A stretch of 64,000 bases of DNA from Sphingomonas sp. (lineage in GTDB: Bacteria > Pseudomonadota > Alphaproteobacteria > Sphingomonadales > Sphingomonadaceae), in assembly GCF_017744835.1 (NCBI RefSeq), contig NZ_JAGIAM010000003.1:1-64000 (forward strand), given 5' to 3'. Below the pieces are notes generated by a model. It made no database searches. It was given only the letters and a program-made list of their open reading frames with translations, and was not told where the DNA came from. Made by a program: the position numbers and the translations under genes. Position 1 is the first letter of the stretch. Each line of letters starts with the position of its first letter. Shown here one piece after another: positions 15,114 to 24,768 of the stretch.

Positions 15114-16678
15114 TCGATCGCCGTGCGCTGATGCTGGCGGGCGGGGCGGGGCTCGCCTCCGCGCTGCTGCCGCTCCCCGCCTGGGCCGATCCGCGGCTGG
15201 GCTTCCTCGACGTCCGGCGCTTCGGTGCCAAGGGCGACGGGCGGACGGTTGACACGCCGGCGATCAACAAGGCGATCGACGAAGCCGCCGCGCGCGGCGG
15301 CGGGACGGTGTTCTTTCCGGCGGGAACCTATGCCTGCTACACGATCCGGCTGAAGAGCAACGTCACGCTCCATCTCGACAATGGCGCGACGATCCTGGCC
15401 GCGCCGCCGCCGCAGGACGGACGCGGCGGCTATGACCTCGCCGATCCGATCGATCCGGTGGTCGCCACTTATCAGGACTATGGCCACAGCCACTGGCGCA
15501 ACAGCTTGATCTGGGGCGAGGGGCTCCACGACATCGCTATCACCGGCGAGGGGCTGATCTGGGGCAAAGGGCTGGGCCGCGGCGACGGCAAGGACAACTG
15601 GCTCAAGGACCCGACCGGCCCCGGCACCGGCAACAAGGCGATCGCGCTCAAGAATTGCCGCAACGTGCTGCTGCGCGACTTCCGCGTGCTCGAAGGCGGC
15701 TGGTTCGCGCTGCTGGCGACCGGCGTCGACAACATGACGATCGACAATCTGCTGGTCGACACCAACCGCGACGGCTTCGACATCGACTGCTGCCGCAATG
15801 TCCGCGTCACGCGCTGCACGGTCAATTCGCCGTGGGACGACGGCATCTGCCCCAAGAGCAGCTTCGCGCTCGGCTATCCGCGCATCACCGAGAATCTGAC
15901 GATCTCGGACTGTTTCGTCACCGGCAACTACCAAGTCGGCTCAGTGCTCGACGGCAGCTGGAAGCCGATGCCGCGCGAGTTCGCGCCCAACGTCCATGGC
16001 CGCATCAAGTTCGGCACCGAGACCAACGGCGGCTTCCGCAACATCGCGATCACCAACTGCGTGTTCGACCAGAGCCAGGGCCTCGCGCTCGAGACCGTCG
16101 ACGGCGGCGTGTTCGAGGATGTCGTGATCAGCAACATCACGATGCGCGCTAACTTCAGCTCGCCCTTGTTCCTGCGGCTGGGCAAGCGGATGCGCGGCCC
16201 CGCGGGGCGGCCGATCGGTACGATGAAGCGCATCCTCATCCAGAACCTCACCAGCTCTGGCGGGCCGCTGTTGCCTTCCATCATCGCCGGGCTGCACGAG
16301 CGGCCGATCGAGGACGTGAAGATCAGCGACGTCTACCTCGGCCAGCGCGGCGGCGCGCCCGAGGCGATGGCGCATGTCGTGCCGCCCCTCGCCGAACTCG
16401 CCTATCCCGAACCCAACATGTTCGGAGATCTGCCCGCCACCGGCTTCTTCGTGCGTTGCGCGCGCAACCTCGAGATGAGCAACATCGAGGTTGGGGTCGA
16501 GACGCCCGATCCCCGCCCGGCCTTCCGGCTCGAGGACGTACAGGGCGCCGACTTCTTCCGCGTGCGCACCCCCAAGGGCCCGGCCTTCTCGCTCAAGCAA
16601 GTCGAGGGCTTTCGCGTGTTCGGCAGCCCGGGCCGCGCCGACGTATTGGTCGCGAAGGCGGAGCTGGCGACCTACTGA
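15110..16678 (+). CDS. Exported GH28 polygalacturonase-like enzyme
   Basis: A 522-residue right-handed beta-helix protein with an RR-containing leader (DRRALMLAGGAGLASALLPLPAWA-D). It opens with FLDVRRFGAKGDGRTVDTPAINKAI, the pectin-lyase-fold start of GH28. Active-site motifs are NRDGFDID (Asp221), WDDGICPK (Asp243/244) and GRIKFGTE (RIK 298-300). The GHG motif that normally follows is replaced by QVGS, so the usual His is missing, as happens in divergent exo-acting members. Its ATG overlaps the GH43 stop (ATGA). Probable substrates are galacturonate-containing chains such as homogalacturonan or rhamnogalacturonan. It ends 7 nt inside the convergent EamA gene. Confidence 0.88.
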   Translation: MIDRRALMLAGGAGLASALLPLPAWADPRLGFLDVRRFGAKGDGRTVDTPAINKAIDEAAARGGGTVFFPAGTYACYTIRLKSNVTLHLDNGATILAAPPPQDGRGGYDLADPIDPVVATYQDYGHSHWRNSLIWGEGLHDIAITGEGLIWGKGLGRGDGKDNWLKDPTGPGTGNKAIALKNCRNVLLRDFRVLEGGWFALLATGVDNMTIDNLLVDTNRDGFDIDCCRNVRVTRCTVNSPWDDGICPKSSFALGYPRITENLTISDCFVTGNYQVGSVLDGSWKPMPREFAPNVHGRIKFGTETNGGFRNIAITNCVFDQSQGLALETVDGGVFEDVVISNITMRANFSSPLFLRLGKRMRGPAGRPIGTMKRILIQNLTSSGGPLLPSIIAGLHERPIEDVKISDVYLGQRGGAPEAMAHVVPPLAELAYPEPNMFGDLPATGFFVRCARNLEMSNIEVGVETPDPRPAFRLEDVQGADFFRVRTPKGPAFSLKQVEGFRVFGSPGRADVLVAKAELATY

Positions 16679-17586
16679 GCCGCGCGCGCGGCGCGCGCCT
16701 CGCTGACAACGGGCGCGACGATCCCGGCGAGGATCAGCGCCATCCCGGCGAGATGATAGCCGTGCAGTGGCTCGCCCAGGATGGCGGCCGCCAGCAGGGC
16801 GCCGAACAGCGGCATCAGCGTGATCGCCTGACCCGACTTGGCCGGGCCGATCGAGGCCACCGCGGCGTTGAACAGCGCATAGGCGACCACCGAGGGCAGC
16901 ACCGCGACATAGGCGATCGCGCCGATCACTTCGGGCGTCCAGCGGATGCGCAGTATCTCGTGCCATTCCGTGGCGGCGAGTGGTAGCATTGCGACCACGC
17001 CGATCGCGAAGGTGGCTCCCAGAAAGCTCAGCGCATGCAGTGCGGGACGGAGCCGGAGCAGCGAGGTGTAGAAGGACCAGGCGACCACGCCGCACAGGAT
17101 CAGTGCGTCGCCCCGATTGAACGCGACGTCAGCCAGCGCCGTCAGGTGCCCATGGAAGACGATGAAGATCACGCCGAGCGTCGAAAGGAGCACGCCCGCA
17201 ACCGCCATCCCGCGGGGCTTCACTCGGAAGATCACCAGGTCGATCACCAGCACCAGGGCCGGGATCATCGCCTGAAGCAGCAGCCCGTTGCTCGCGGTGG
17301 TATAGTGCAGCCCGGTGTAGAGAAAGGCATTGAACGCGGCCACGCCGAGCAAGCCGAGCAGCAACACCCGCGCCCAGTTGCGCGCGATCGCCGCACGCTC
17401 TGCGACGAGGTGCCGCCAGGCGAAGGGAAGCACCACCAGCAGCGCGCCGGTCCAGCGCAGCAGCGCCAAGGTGAGCGGCGGGATTTCGTCGCGGGTCGCG
17501 CGCGCTACGATCGAGTTGCCGGCCCAGAGCAGCATGACGAGCGCGAGCATGAGAAAGGCGGCGGTTTGCGGGCGCAGACGGATCAT
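16672..17586 (-). CDS. EamA-family (DMT) permease
   Basis: An inner-membrane protein of about 304 residues with ten hydrophobic helices and two EamA repeats: VMLLWAGNSIVAR opens the first and GVVAWSFYTSLL the second, with the conserved GEPLHGYHLAGMALILAGI near the end. DMT permeases export or exchange amino acids, nucleosides or other metabolites; the substrate is unknown. ATG 17586 is preferred; a TTG at 17604 would add six residues. It is convergent with the GH28 gene and probably not functionally tied to it. Confidence 0.85.
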   Translation of the reverse strand: MIRLRPQTAAFLMLALVMLLWAGNSIVARATRDEIPPLTLALLRWTGALLVVLPFAWRHLVAERAAIARNWARVLLLGLLGVAAFNAFLYTGLHYTTASNGLLLQAMIPALVLVIDLVIFRVKPRGMAVAGVLLSTLGVIFIVFHGHLTALADVAFNRGDALILCGVVAWSFYTSLLRLRPALHALSFLGATFAIGVVAMLPLAATEWHEILRIRWTPEVIGAIAYVAVLPSVVAYALFNAAVASIGPAKSGQAITLMPLFGALLAAAILGEPLHGYHLAGMALILAGIVAPVVSEARAARAAQ

Positions 17587-17951
17587 TCCGGGCCCAATGC
17601 GCAACTACGTGGGCAAAAGCGAGAGGGAAGGACTCTCCAAGGACTCGCGAATCTCGTGCTGGGAACATGAAAACGGTTACTCCCAGAATGCGGAATAATT
17701 GCTGAAATTGCACTCCTCGGGCGCTGTGTTGTGGGTGCAACACCAAGCGTGTGAAATCGGGAACCTCGCTGTCGTAAGTCCAAGAAAATACGCAAAAAAA
17801 TCCAATGCTCGAATTCCCGCCGCGGCAAGCGCAATACGGTTGACAACGTAAGACAGCCTGATAGCGTTAACATCGGGAAGCGAAAGGTCGCTCCGTATCC
17901 ATGCGAATTACGACGCAGACCCTTATTGGCGCGTCGATGAGGAGGGGACAG
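17587..17951. other. Intergenic region between EamA permease and second TonB receptor
   Basis: This ~365-bp divergent region carries the receptor promoter and operator in its right third. The left part is relatively AT-rich, with AAAAATACGCAAAAAAATCC-like runs on either strand, and holds no ORF. Both flanking genes probably start transcription here. Confidence 0.6.
17840..17872 (+). promoter_or_regulatory. Promoter with overlapping LacI-type operator
   Basis: A consensus -35 TTGACA (17840-17845) is followed by TGATAGCGTTAACA at 17859-17872. This matches its own reverse complement at 10 of 14 positions and has the central CG core (A-n-CG-n-T) of LacI-family operators. It overlaps the expected -10 region, so binding would repress. 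No lacI-like gene lies within the window. Confidence 0.55.
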
Positions 17952-20900
17952 ATGAGAAGCTCACGTACACCAGTTTTCACGCGTTCGACGTCGGCGATTG
18001 CCCTCGCGGCCTGCTTCCTGATGCCCGGCGTGGCATTTGCACAGGATGCCGGTGCCCAGGCGCAGGCTGGTACGCCGGCCGCGGACGATCAGAACACGGG
18101 CGACGATATCGTCGTCACCGGCATCCGCGCTTCGCTGGATCAGGCGATCGCGATCAAGCGTGACTCCGCCGGCGTCGTCGACGCGATCTCTGCCGAGGAT
18201 ATCGGCAAGTTCCCGGATACCAACCTGGCGGAATCGCTGCAGCGCATCACCGGCGTCTCGATCACGCGCGCCAATGGTGAAGGCTCGCAGGTCGCCGTCC
18301 GCGGCTTCAGCGGCGGCTTCAACCTGGTGACGATCAACGGTCGCCAGCTCCCCTCCACCAACATCGACACGAGCACCGGCAACGCCTTTGCGCGTGGTAC
18401 CGGCCGCTCGTTCGACTTCCAGAACCTCGCGTCGGAAGGCGTGAGCCGCCTCGAAGTCTTCAAGACCGGCCGCGCCAACATCCCGTCGGGCGGCATCGGT
18501 GCGTCGATCAACATTGTCACGCGCCGCCCGCTCGACGCGAGCGAGGACGGCCTGTCCGGCTCGATCGGCGCCAAGGCGCTCTATGACCTCTCGGTGGAGG
18601 ATGCCGAGGGCAATCTGAGCAAGATCACGCCGGAAGTCTCCGGGCTGGTCAACTGGAAGAACGAGGCCGAGACCTTCGGCGTCACCGTGTTCGGCAGCTA
18701 TCAGCTGCGTGAATCGACTTCGATCCAGTCGAACCCGAACTATTGGAACATCGTGCCGCTGGCCGACTTCCTGAACACGGCGGGTCCGTACATCACCCCG
18801 ACGACGAACATCACCAATCGGCCGACGACGCCCTTCGTCCAGGTCCCGAACGACAGCCGCTACCAGTTCTCCGAGAACCGCCGCGAGCGTCTGAACGGCC
18901 AGGCCGTGGTTCAGTTCAAGCCGACGGACAGCCTGGAGATCACGGTCGACGGTCTCTATGCCCGGAACAAGCTGAGTGACGAGCGCAGCGAGCAGACCAA
19001 CTGGTTCCAGCGGCCGTTCACCGACGTCACCTTCGACGACAACACGCAGATGCAGAGCGCGGTCATCCTCGCCGAGGCCGTGCAGGCGGACAAGGGATAT
19101 GAGCAGCAGCGGTTCGCCACCGACACCGAGCTCTACTCGATCGGCGGCAACCTGAAGTGGAACTTCACCGATAACCTGTCGCTGACCCTCGACGCCAACC
19201 ACTCGAAGTCGAAGACCAACCCGGACAATTCGAACGGCTCGTCCGCGACGACGGTCTCGATCGGTGCCCCGGTCCGTGCGACGCACCGGCTCGACTTCAC
19301 CACCGGCTTCCCGCAGCAGTCGGAAACGATCAACGACTGCCCTGCGACCAACGGCGGCCGCGGCGGCAACTGCAACGGCGTGCTCGACATCGGCGACATG
19401 GGCACGCAGATCGCGCGTGTCATCTACTCGGAGCAGGAAGCACGCATCAACCAGTACACCGCCGAACTCGGCTGGGATCTGGGCGAGGGGAGCCGCTTCA
19501 GCTTCGGCGGCAACTATGTCGACTCGAAGATGCGCTCGGTGACGTCCAACACGCAGCAGATGCTGGGTGACTGGGGCATCACCGACACCGGCATCGTCAG
19601 CCAGATGGCCGGCGATCTGGTCAAGACCTACTGCATGACCTGCAAGTTCGACAAATATGATCCGGCTTCGACGGGATCGGCGTTGGTCGCGTTCCGCGGT
19701 AACGCCGTCGATCTCCTCGACGTGTTCGGGCCCTATTATGCGAACAGCGGGATCGCTGGCCGAGGGGTCATGAACCAGGGGGCGTCCGACGACACCGTGG
19801 GCGAGAAGACCTGGGCGGTCTTCGGCCAGATGAATTGGGCCGGCGAAATCGCCGGGCGCAAGGCGAACGCCCTGATCGGCGTCCGCTACGAGAAGACCGA
19901 CGTCACTTCGATCGCCATTCAGTCGGTTCCGGCGGCGATGCGGTGGCAGTCGGACAACGACTTCCTCGTGGACGGCGGGCCTGCCGGTGACGCCCTCACC
20001 GTGAAGGCAAGCTACGAAAATCTGCTGCCGTCGCTCGACTTCAACATCGAAGTCGTCGACAACGTGGTTGCGCGTACCTCGTTCAGCCGGACGCTCGCGC
20101 GTGCGGATTACAGCAACCTGTTCGCATCGGTCACTGCCGGTGCGCCGAACCGCCCGACGGCGCTCGGTGCGGCACTGCCAAGCGCAAGCCGCCAGGATCC
20201 CGGCCTGTTGCCGCTGGTGTCGGATAACTTCGACGTCTCCGTCGAGTGGTACTACAAGCCCTCGAGCTTCGTCTCGATCGGCTTCTTCAACAAGAACGTT
20301 CGCAATTTCATCGGTACCCAGGTCACCAACGGCAACCTGTTCGGCCTGCGGGATCCGGGCTCGGGCGCGGCGGGTTCGCGGTCGGGCGTCGCGCTGGCCT
20401 ATCTGCGCGACAACAACATCCCGATCAGCGACATCAATCTGTTCGCCTACACGGCGCTTCTGGTGCAGAACAACGGCAACCAGGCGGCCGCCACGGCACA
20501 GTTCCAGGCGAACTACACGCCGGGCGTCGGGCTGGGCACCGCGTTCTACAACAGCCTGGCAGCCGCTGTGGACGTCCTCGGTGACTCCACCGATCCGTTG
20601 GTCAACTTCGCGATCAGCGGCCCGATCAACAACCGTGAAGGCAACATCCACGGCTTTGAGGTCGCCTGGACGCACTTCTTCGGGAACTCGGGCTTCGGCT
20701 TCGCAGCGTCGTACACCAAGGTGGATGGCAACGTGAACGTGGACCCCTATGCGGATCCGAACGTCAACGTCTTCGCGCTGACTGGCCTCGGCGACAGCGC
20801 GAACCTGACCGCGATCTACGACAAGAACGGCCTCTCGGCCCGCGTGTCGTACAACTGGCGCGACAAGTATCTGTCGGGCGTGAACCAGGGCGGCAATCGC

Positions 20901-21098
20901 AACCCGCTGTTCACCGACAGCTTCGGAACGCTGGACGCGAACATCAGCTACGACGTCACCGACAACTTCGCGGTGTCGCTTGAGGCGGTCAACCTGACGA
21001 GCGAGCCGTTCCGTCAGTACGCCCGCACCGAGACCAACCTGGTGTACGTGCAGGAGCTCAAGCCGCGCTTCTGGCTCGGCGCACGCTACCGCTTCTGA
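17952..21098 (+). CDS. TonB-dependent receptor, Xanthomonas/Caulobacter type
   Basis: A 1048-residue outer-membrane receptor. The signal peptide ends near GVAFA-Q. The N-terminal plug carries DDIVVTGIRASLDQAIAIKR and VDAISAEDIGKFPDTNLAES, diagnostic of the long TonB receptors of Xanthomonas and Caulobacter that import plant- or algal-derived sugars. The barrel ends FWLGARYRF. ATG 17952 lies 6 nt after AGGAGG; ATG 17937 is less well placed. The following SapC, cupin and halogenase genes are its usual neighbours in sphingomonads and caulobacters. The LacI-like operator upstream suggests sugar-responsive control. The ligand is unknown. Confidence 0.92.
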   Translation: MRSSRTPVFTRSTSAIALAACFLMPGVAFAQDAGAQAQAGTPAADDQNTGDDIVVTGIRASLDQAIAIKRDSAGVVDAISAEDIGKFPDTNLAESLQRITGVSITRANGEGSQVAVRGFSGGFNLVTINGRQLPSTNIDTSTGNAFARGTGRSFDFQNLASEGVSRLEVFKTGRANIPSGGIGASINIVTRRPLDASEDGLSGSIGAKALYDLSVEDAEGNLSKITPEVSGLVNWKNEAETFGVTVFGSYQLRESTSIQSNPNYWNIVPLADFLNTAGPYITPTTNITNRPTTPFVQVPNDSRYQFSENRRERLNGQAVVQFKPTDSLEITVDGLYARNKLSDERSEQTNWFQRPFTDVTFDDNTQMQSAVILAEAVQADKGYEQQRFATDTELYSIGGNLKWNFTDNLSLTLDANHSKSKTNPDNSNGSSATTVSIGAPVRATHRLDFTTGFPQQSETINDCPATNGGRGGNCNGVLDIGDMGTQIARVIYSEQEARINQYTAELGWDLGEGSRFSFGGNYVDSKMRSVTSNTQQMLGDWGITDTGIVSQMAGDLVKTYCMTCKFDKYDPASTGSALVAFRGNAVDLLDVFGPYYANSGIAGRGVMNQGASDDTVGEKTWAVFGQMNWAGEIAGRKANALIGVRYEKTDVTSIAIQSVPAAMRWQSDNDFLVDGGPAGDALTVKASYENLLPSLDFNIEVVDNVVARTSFSRTLARADYSNLFASVTAGAPNRPTALGAALPSASRQDPGLLPLVSDNFDVSVEWYYKPSSFVSIGFFNKNVRNFIGTQVTNGNLFGLRDPGSGAAGSRSGVALAYLRDNNIPISDINLFAYTALLVQNNGNQAAATAQFQANYTPGVGLGTAFYNSLAAAVDVLGDSTDPLVNFAISGPINNREGNIHGFEVAWTHFFGNSGFGFAASYTKVDGNVNVDPYADPNVNVFALTGLGDSANLTAIYDKNGLSARVSYNWRDKYLSGVNQGGNRNPLFTDSFGTLDANISYDVTDNFAVSLEAVNLTSEPFRQYARTETNLVYVQELKPRFWLGARYRF

Positions 21099-21145
21099 TC
21101 GGATCGAAGGTGCGCTTCGGCGCACTCCCGACAAAGGGGGAGAGA

Positions 21146-21180
21146 GGCCGCCGCGCATTGTGCGGCGGCCTTTTTCTTTT
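21146..21180 (+). terminator. Intrinsic terminator/attenuator after second TonB receptor
   Basis: GGCCGCCGC and GCGGCGGCC enclose a 7-nt loop and are followed by CTTTTTCTTTT. It separates the receptor from sapC, so downstream genes would be expressed at lower level by read-through or from their own promoter. Confidence 0.85.
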
Positions 21181-21228
21181 GCCCGTCTCCACCGCACTGC
21201 TAGACCTGAGAAAACAGGACCGCGGCGA

Positions 21229-21948
21229 ATGAATCCCGTTCAGATCAACAATATCGACCATGCGCAGCTTCGCGTCAGCCCGCGCGCCGGCGCGGCGTTC
21301 GGCGACGCCACCAATCAGGCACTGGTCTTCCCCGCCGAGTTCGAAGAGCTGCAGCGCGAGTTCGCGATCATATTCCGCCGTCGCGAGACCGGGCTTCAGG
21401 CTTATGCGCTGCTGGGTCTGGACCGCGACGAAAACCTGTTCCTGGCCGGCGAGCACTGGGCCAGTCGCTATGTGCCCGCGACGCTTCGAAGGGGCCCGTT
21501 TTCGATCGGCATTGCCCGGTCGGAGGACGGCGAGGCCGGCGAGCCGATGGTCCATCTCGACATGGACGATCCGCGCGTCGGCGACAGCGAGGGCCTGCCG
21601 CTCTTCCTCGAACACGGCGGCAACGCGCCCTATCTGGACCATATGTCCGGGGTGCTGCGGCTGCTCTATCAGGAGATGGAGAAGGCCCCGGCCTTCTACG
21701 CCGCGCTCGACGAAGCCGAGCTGCTCGCGCCGGTCACACTCAGCATCGATGTGAGCGAAGAGCGGCGCTACACGGTTCCCGACGTGCTCGTGGTCGACAT
21801 CGAGCGACTTGCCGGGCTCGCGGGCGAGCCGCTGGAGCGGCTGCACCGATCGGGTGCGCTGCGGCTCGCCATTTTCGCAGCTTCCTCTCTCGGCAACGTG
21901 CAGCAGCTGATTTCACGCAAGCAAGCGCTGCTCGGCGCAAACGGCTGA
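21229..21948 (+). CDS. SapC family protein
   Basis: A 239-residue soluble protein of the SapC family, first described beside a Campylobacter surface-layer locus and common behind TonB receptors in alphaproteobacteria. Recognisable stretches are FPAEFEELQREFAIIFRR, GLQAYALLGL and RRGPFSIGI. Its biochemical role is not established. ATG 21229 begins MNPVQINNIDH; the track start at 21160 lies in the terminator. The stop is 4 nt before the cupin gene, indicating one operon. Confidence 0.85.
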   Translation: MNPVQINNIDHAQLRVSPRAGAAFGDATNQALVFPAEFEELQREFAIIFRRRETGLQAYALLGLDRDENLFLAGEHWASRYVPATLRRGPFSIGIARSEDGEAGEPMVHLDMDDPRVGDSEGLPLFLEHGGNAPYLDHMSGVLRLLYQEMEKAPAFYAALDEAELLAPVTLSIDVSEERRYTVPDVLVVDIERLAGLAGEPLERLHRSGALRLAIFAASSLGNVQQLISRKQALLGANG

Positions 21949-21952
21949 ACCC

Positions 21953-22984
21953 ATGCCGGTCGTCTCTCGCCGCACGCGCGTGATCGAGGGAGCCAAGGCC
22001 TCCAGCCTTCCGGTCGCCGAACTGATCGCCGAGGGCCGTCCGGCGATCCTGCGCGGGATCGCGCGCGACGTGCCGCTGGTCGCTGCGGGGGTGGAGGGGC
22101 CGGCATCGGCAGTCGCGTGGCTCAAGCAGTTCGACGGCGGCCGCCCGGTCACCGCCTATGTCGGGGACGCGGCGATCGGCGGGCGCTTCGGCTATGCCGA
22201 GGATTGCACTGCGCTCAACTTCGCCCGGGAGCGCGGGTCGCTCTCCGCCTATCTCGACCAGATACTGGGCGACATCGGCAATCCCGACGCGCCGGCGATC
22301 TACATCGGCTCGACCGATATCGACCAGTATTTGCCCGGCCTGCGGGAGCAGGCCGCTTTGCCGTTCGGCGATCCCGAGCTGGTGGCGCATCCGCCGCTGG
22401 TCAGCATCTGGATCGGCAACCGGACGATCGCGTCGGCGCATTACGACATGTCGAACAACATCGCCGTGACTTTGGTCGGGCGCCGCCGCTTCACGCTGTT
22501 TCCCCCCGATCAGGCCGCGAACCTCTATCCGGGCCCGTTCGACCTCACGCCCGCCGGGCAGGTCGTCTCGATGGTCGATTTCGACGCGCCCGACCTCGCG
22601 TGCCATCCCCGCTTCGCCGAAGCGCTGGCGGCAGCCGAGGTGGCGGAGATGGAGCCGGGCGACGCGCTGATCTATCCGGCGCTGTGGTGGCACCAGGTCG
22701 AGGCGCTCGATCCCTTCAACGCGATGATCAACTACTGGTGGAACGCGGCGCCGCGCTTCATGGACACGCCGCAGATCACCTTGCTCCACGCGCTGCTGAG
22801 CCTGCGCGACCGCCCCGAGCATGAGAAGGCGGGCTGGAAGGCGCTGTTCGACTATTACGTCTTCGGCCCGGGCGAACAGGCCGGTGCGCATCTGCCCGAG
22901 GAGGCGCGCGGCGCTCTGGGCGCGATGGACGAAATGAAGGCGCGGAGGCTGCGCGCGCAGATCCTGCAGCGCCTCAACCGCTGA
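21953..22984 (+). CDS. Cupin-like/JmjC-type Fe(II) oxygenase
   Basis: A 343-residue member of the cupin_8/JmjC-like group of 2-oxoglutarate-dependent Fe(II) oxygenases. The metal-binding HxD is in SAHYDMSNNIA (His163, Asp165), and the distal His is in LIYPALWWHQVEAL. These flank the usual FTLFPP strand. Such enzymes hydroxylate proteins or small molecules. In this conserved neighbourhood the target is unknown and could be a substrate shared with the halogenase. It sits tightly between sapC and the halogenase gene (11-nt gap). Confidence 0.85.
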   Translation: MPVVSRRTRVIEGAKASSLPVAELIAEGRPAILRGIARDVPLVAAGVEGPASAVAWLKQFDGGRPVTAYVGDAAIGGRFGYAEDCTALNFARERGSLSAYLDQILGDIGNPDAPAIYIGSTDIDQYLPGLREQAALPFGDPELVAHPPLVSIWIGNRTIASAHYDMSNNIAVTLVGRRRFTLFPPDQAANLYPGPFDLTPAGQVVSMVDFDAPDLACHPRFAEALAAAEVAEMEPGDALIYPALWWHQVEALDPFNAMINYWWNAAPRFMDTPQITLLHALLSLRDRPEHEKAGWKALFDYYVFGPGEQAGAHLPEEARGALGAMDEMKARRLRAQILQRLNR

Positions 22985-22995
22985 GGGGAGGGCCC

Positions 22996-24489
22996 GTGGA
23001 AGGACAGGTGGTGAAGCGGGTGGTGATCGCCGGGGGCGGCACCGCGGGATGGGTGGCCGCGGCCGCGCTGGTGCGGCACCTGGGGCCGCTCCTCGACATC
23101 ACTCTGGTCGAATCCGACGAGATCGGCACCGTGGGGGTAGGGGAATCGACCATCCCTACCTCGCGCAGCTTCCACACGCTGCTCGGCATCAACGAGCAGG
23201 CCTTCATGCGTGCCACCCAGGCGAGCTTCAAGCTGGGCATCGTCTTCGAGAACTGGGCGCGCGAGGGCGATCGCTACGTCCACAGCTTCGGCCAGATCGG
23301 GCGCAAGTCGACCTGGATGGCCGATTTCCACCATTTCTGGATGCACGCGCGCGCGCAGGGCTTCGGCGGCGAGCTCGGCGACTATTGCTTCGAGCTCCAG
23401 GCGTCGGAGGCGGAGAAGTTCGCCACCGGCAAGGACGCCGAGATCAGCTACGCCTATCACCTCGACGCCACGCTCTACGCGCGCTTCCTGCGCGGGCTGG
23501 CCGAGCCGGCGGGGGTCAAGCGCGTCGAGGGCAAGATCGCGACGGTCGAGCAGGACGCCGAGACCGGCTTCATCACTGCGCTCGCGCTCGAATCGGGCCA
23601 GCGGATCGAAGGCGATCTGTTCATCGACTGCACCGGCTTCCGCGCGCTGCTGATCGAGAAGACGCTCCAGACCGGCTTCGAGGACTGGTCGCACTGGTTG
23701 ACCACCGACAGCGCCTATGCGGTGCAGACGCGCTCGACCGGGCCGGCGGTCCCCTATACCCGCGCGATCGCGCACGCGAACGGCTGGCGCTGGCGCATCC
23801 CGCTGCAGCACCGCGTCGGCAACGGCTTCGTCTTTTCGAGCCGCTACCTGTCCGACGAGGACGCCAAGGCCCAGTTCCTCCGCGACATCGAGGGCGAGCC
23901 GCTGTTCGATCCGCGGCTGATCCGCTACCGCACCGGCCGGCGGCGCAAGGCGTGGAAACGCAACTGCATCGCCATGGGGCTGTCGAGCGGGTTCATCGAG
24001 CCGCTCGAATCGACCAGCATCCACTTGTTCAAGATCGGCGTGACCCGGCTGATCAGCCTCTTCCCCTTCGGCGGCGTGACCGAGGCAGTGGCCGAGCGCT
24101 ACAACGCGATGTCGCAGGGCGAGCTGGAGGGCATCCGCGACTTCATCATCCTCCACTATCACATGAACCAGCGCGACGATTCGCCCTTCTGGAAGAGCTG
24201 CCGCGAGCTCGAGATCCCGGACTCGCTCGCCGAGCGCATCGAGGCGTTCCGCGACGGCGCGCAGGCGTGGCAGGACTCGATCGACCTGTTCCGCATCGAC
24301 AGCTGGGTGCAGGTGCTGCTCGGCCAGCGGCTGGAGCCGCGCAGCTTCCACCAGCTCGCCCGGATGATGCCGGCGGAGGAGCTGCGGGGGGCGCTCGACG
24401 CGATCAAGGCCGACATCGCCGCCAGGGTCGCGCGCATGCCGAGCCACGAGCAATTCCTGCGGAGCTATTGCGCCGCGCCGGACGCCTAG
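22996..24489 (+). CDS. Flavin-dependent tryptophan halogenase-family protein
   Basis: A 497-residue FAD-dependent halogenase-like enzyme. The FAD-binding GGGTAGW is near residue 13, and GVGESTIP follows. The key Lys79 is in ASFKLGIVFENW, at the same number as in PrnA. The monooxygenase-excluding WxWxIP motif is present as GWRWRIPL. The conserved Glu335 is in SGFIEPLEST, so all halogenation residues are there. GTG 22996 follows GGGGAGGG. It belongs to a TonB-receptor operon rather than a natural-product cluster, so its physiological substrate is an open question; related TonB-linked enzymes were reported to halogenate free indoles in vitro. Confidence 0.92.
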   Translation: MEGQVVKRVVIAGGGTAGWVAAAALVRHLGPLLDITLVESDEIGTVGVGESTIPTSRSFHTLLGINEQAFMRATQASFKLGIVFENWAREGDRYVHSFGQIGRKSTWMADFHHFWMHARAQGFGGELGDYCFELQASEAEKFATGKDAEISYAYHLDATLYARFLRGLAEPAGVKRVEGKIATVEQDAETGFITALALESGQRIEGDLFIDCTGFRALLIEKTLQTGFEDWSHWLTTDSAYAVQTRSTGPAVPYTRAIAHANGWRWRIPLQHRVGNGFVFSSRYLSDEDAKAQFLRDIEGEPLFDPRLIRYRTGRRRKAWKRNCIAMGLSSGFIEPLESTSIHLFKIGVTRLISLFPFGGVTEAVAERYNAMSQGELEGIRDFIILHYHMNQRDDSPFWKSCRELEIPDSLAERIEAFRDGAQAWQDSIDLFRIDSWVQVLLGQRLEPRSFHQLARMMPAEELRGALDAIKADIAARVARMPSHEQFLRSYCAAPDA

Positions 24490-24768
24490 CTTCCCACTTT
24501 TCCCGCGTTTTCGGCAATAAGGTTGCGCGCTCGCGTAAGGTTATTACTTGCGGCTGGTGTTGACGCGGCGCAGGGACATTCGCCGGAAGTGGACAAAGTT
24601 GACACCCTCTGCGGGGTTTTTCGTTCGTTTTTTCGCTTGCGCGGCGCGCGACCGGCGCGGGGTGGAGTTCGTCGAGAATGTCTCGGCACAGGATCGGACG
24701 GTTCAAAGAGCAGCGGCGCCTGGAGCCGGCGCGGCACCAGCCAAGCAAGCGAAATCCTATTTTGCAAG
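24490..24768 (-). repeat. Dispersed 3'-end element, copy 2 (full length)
   Basis: Begins at the base after the halogenase stop codon with CTTCCCACTTTTCCCGCG and ends with GAAATCCTATTTTGCAAG. It is the reverse complement of the block order seen at 7163-7397 and 63605-63860. On the gene's strand it contains GGACAAAGTTGACACC followed by CCCTCTGCGGGGTTTTTCG, which could act as a terminator. Confidence 0.8.

Noticed and set aside
17961-21197. 1078-residue minus-strand ORF
   Set aside because: Antisense shadow of the second TonB receptor, low-complexity composition typical of high-GC reverse frames.
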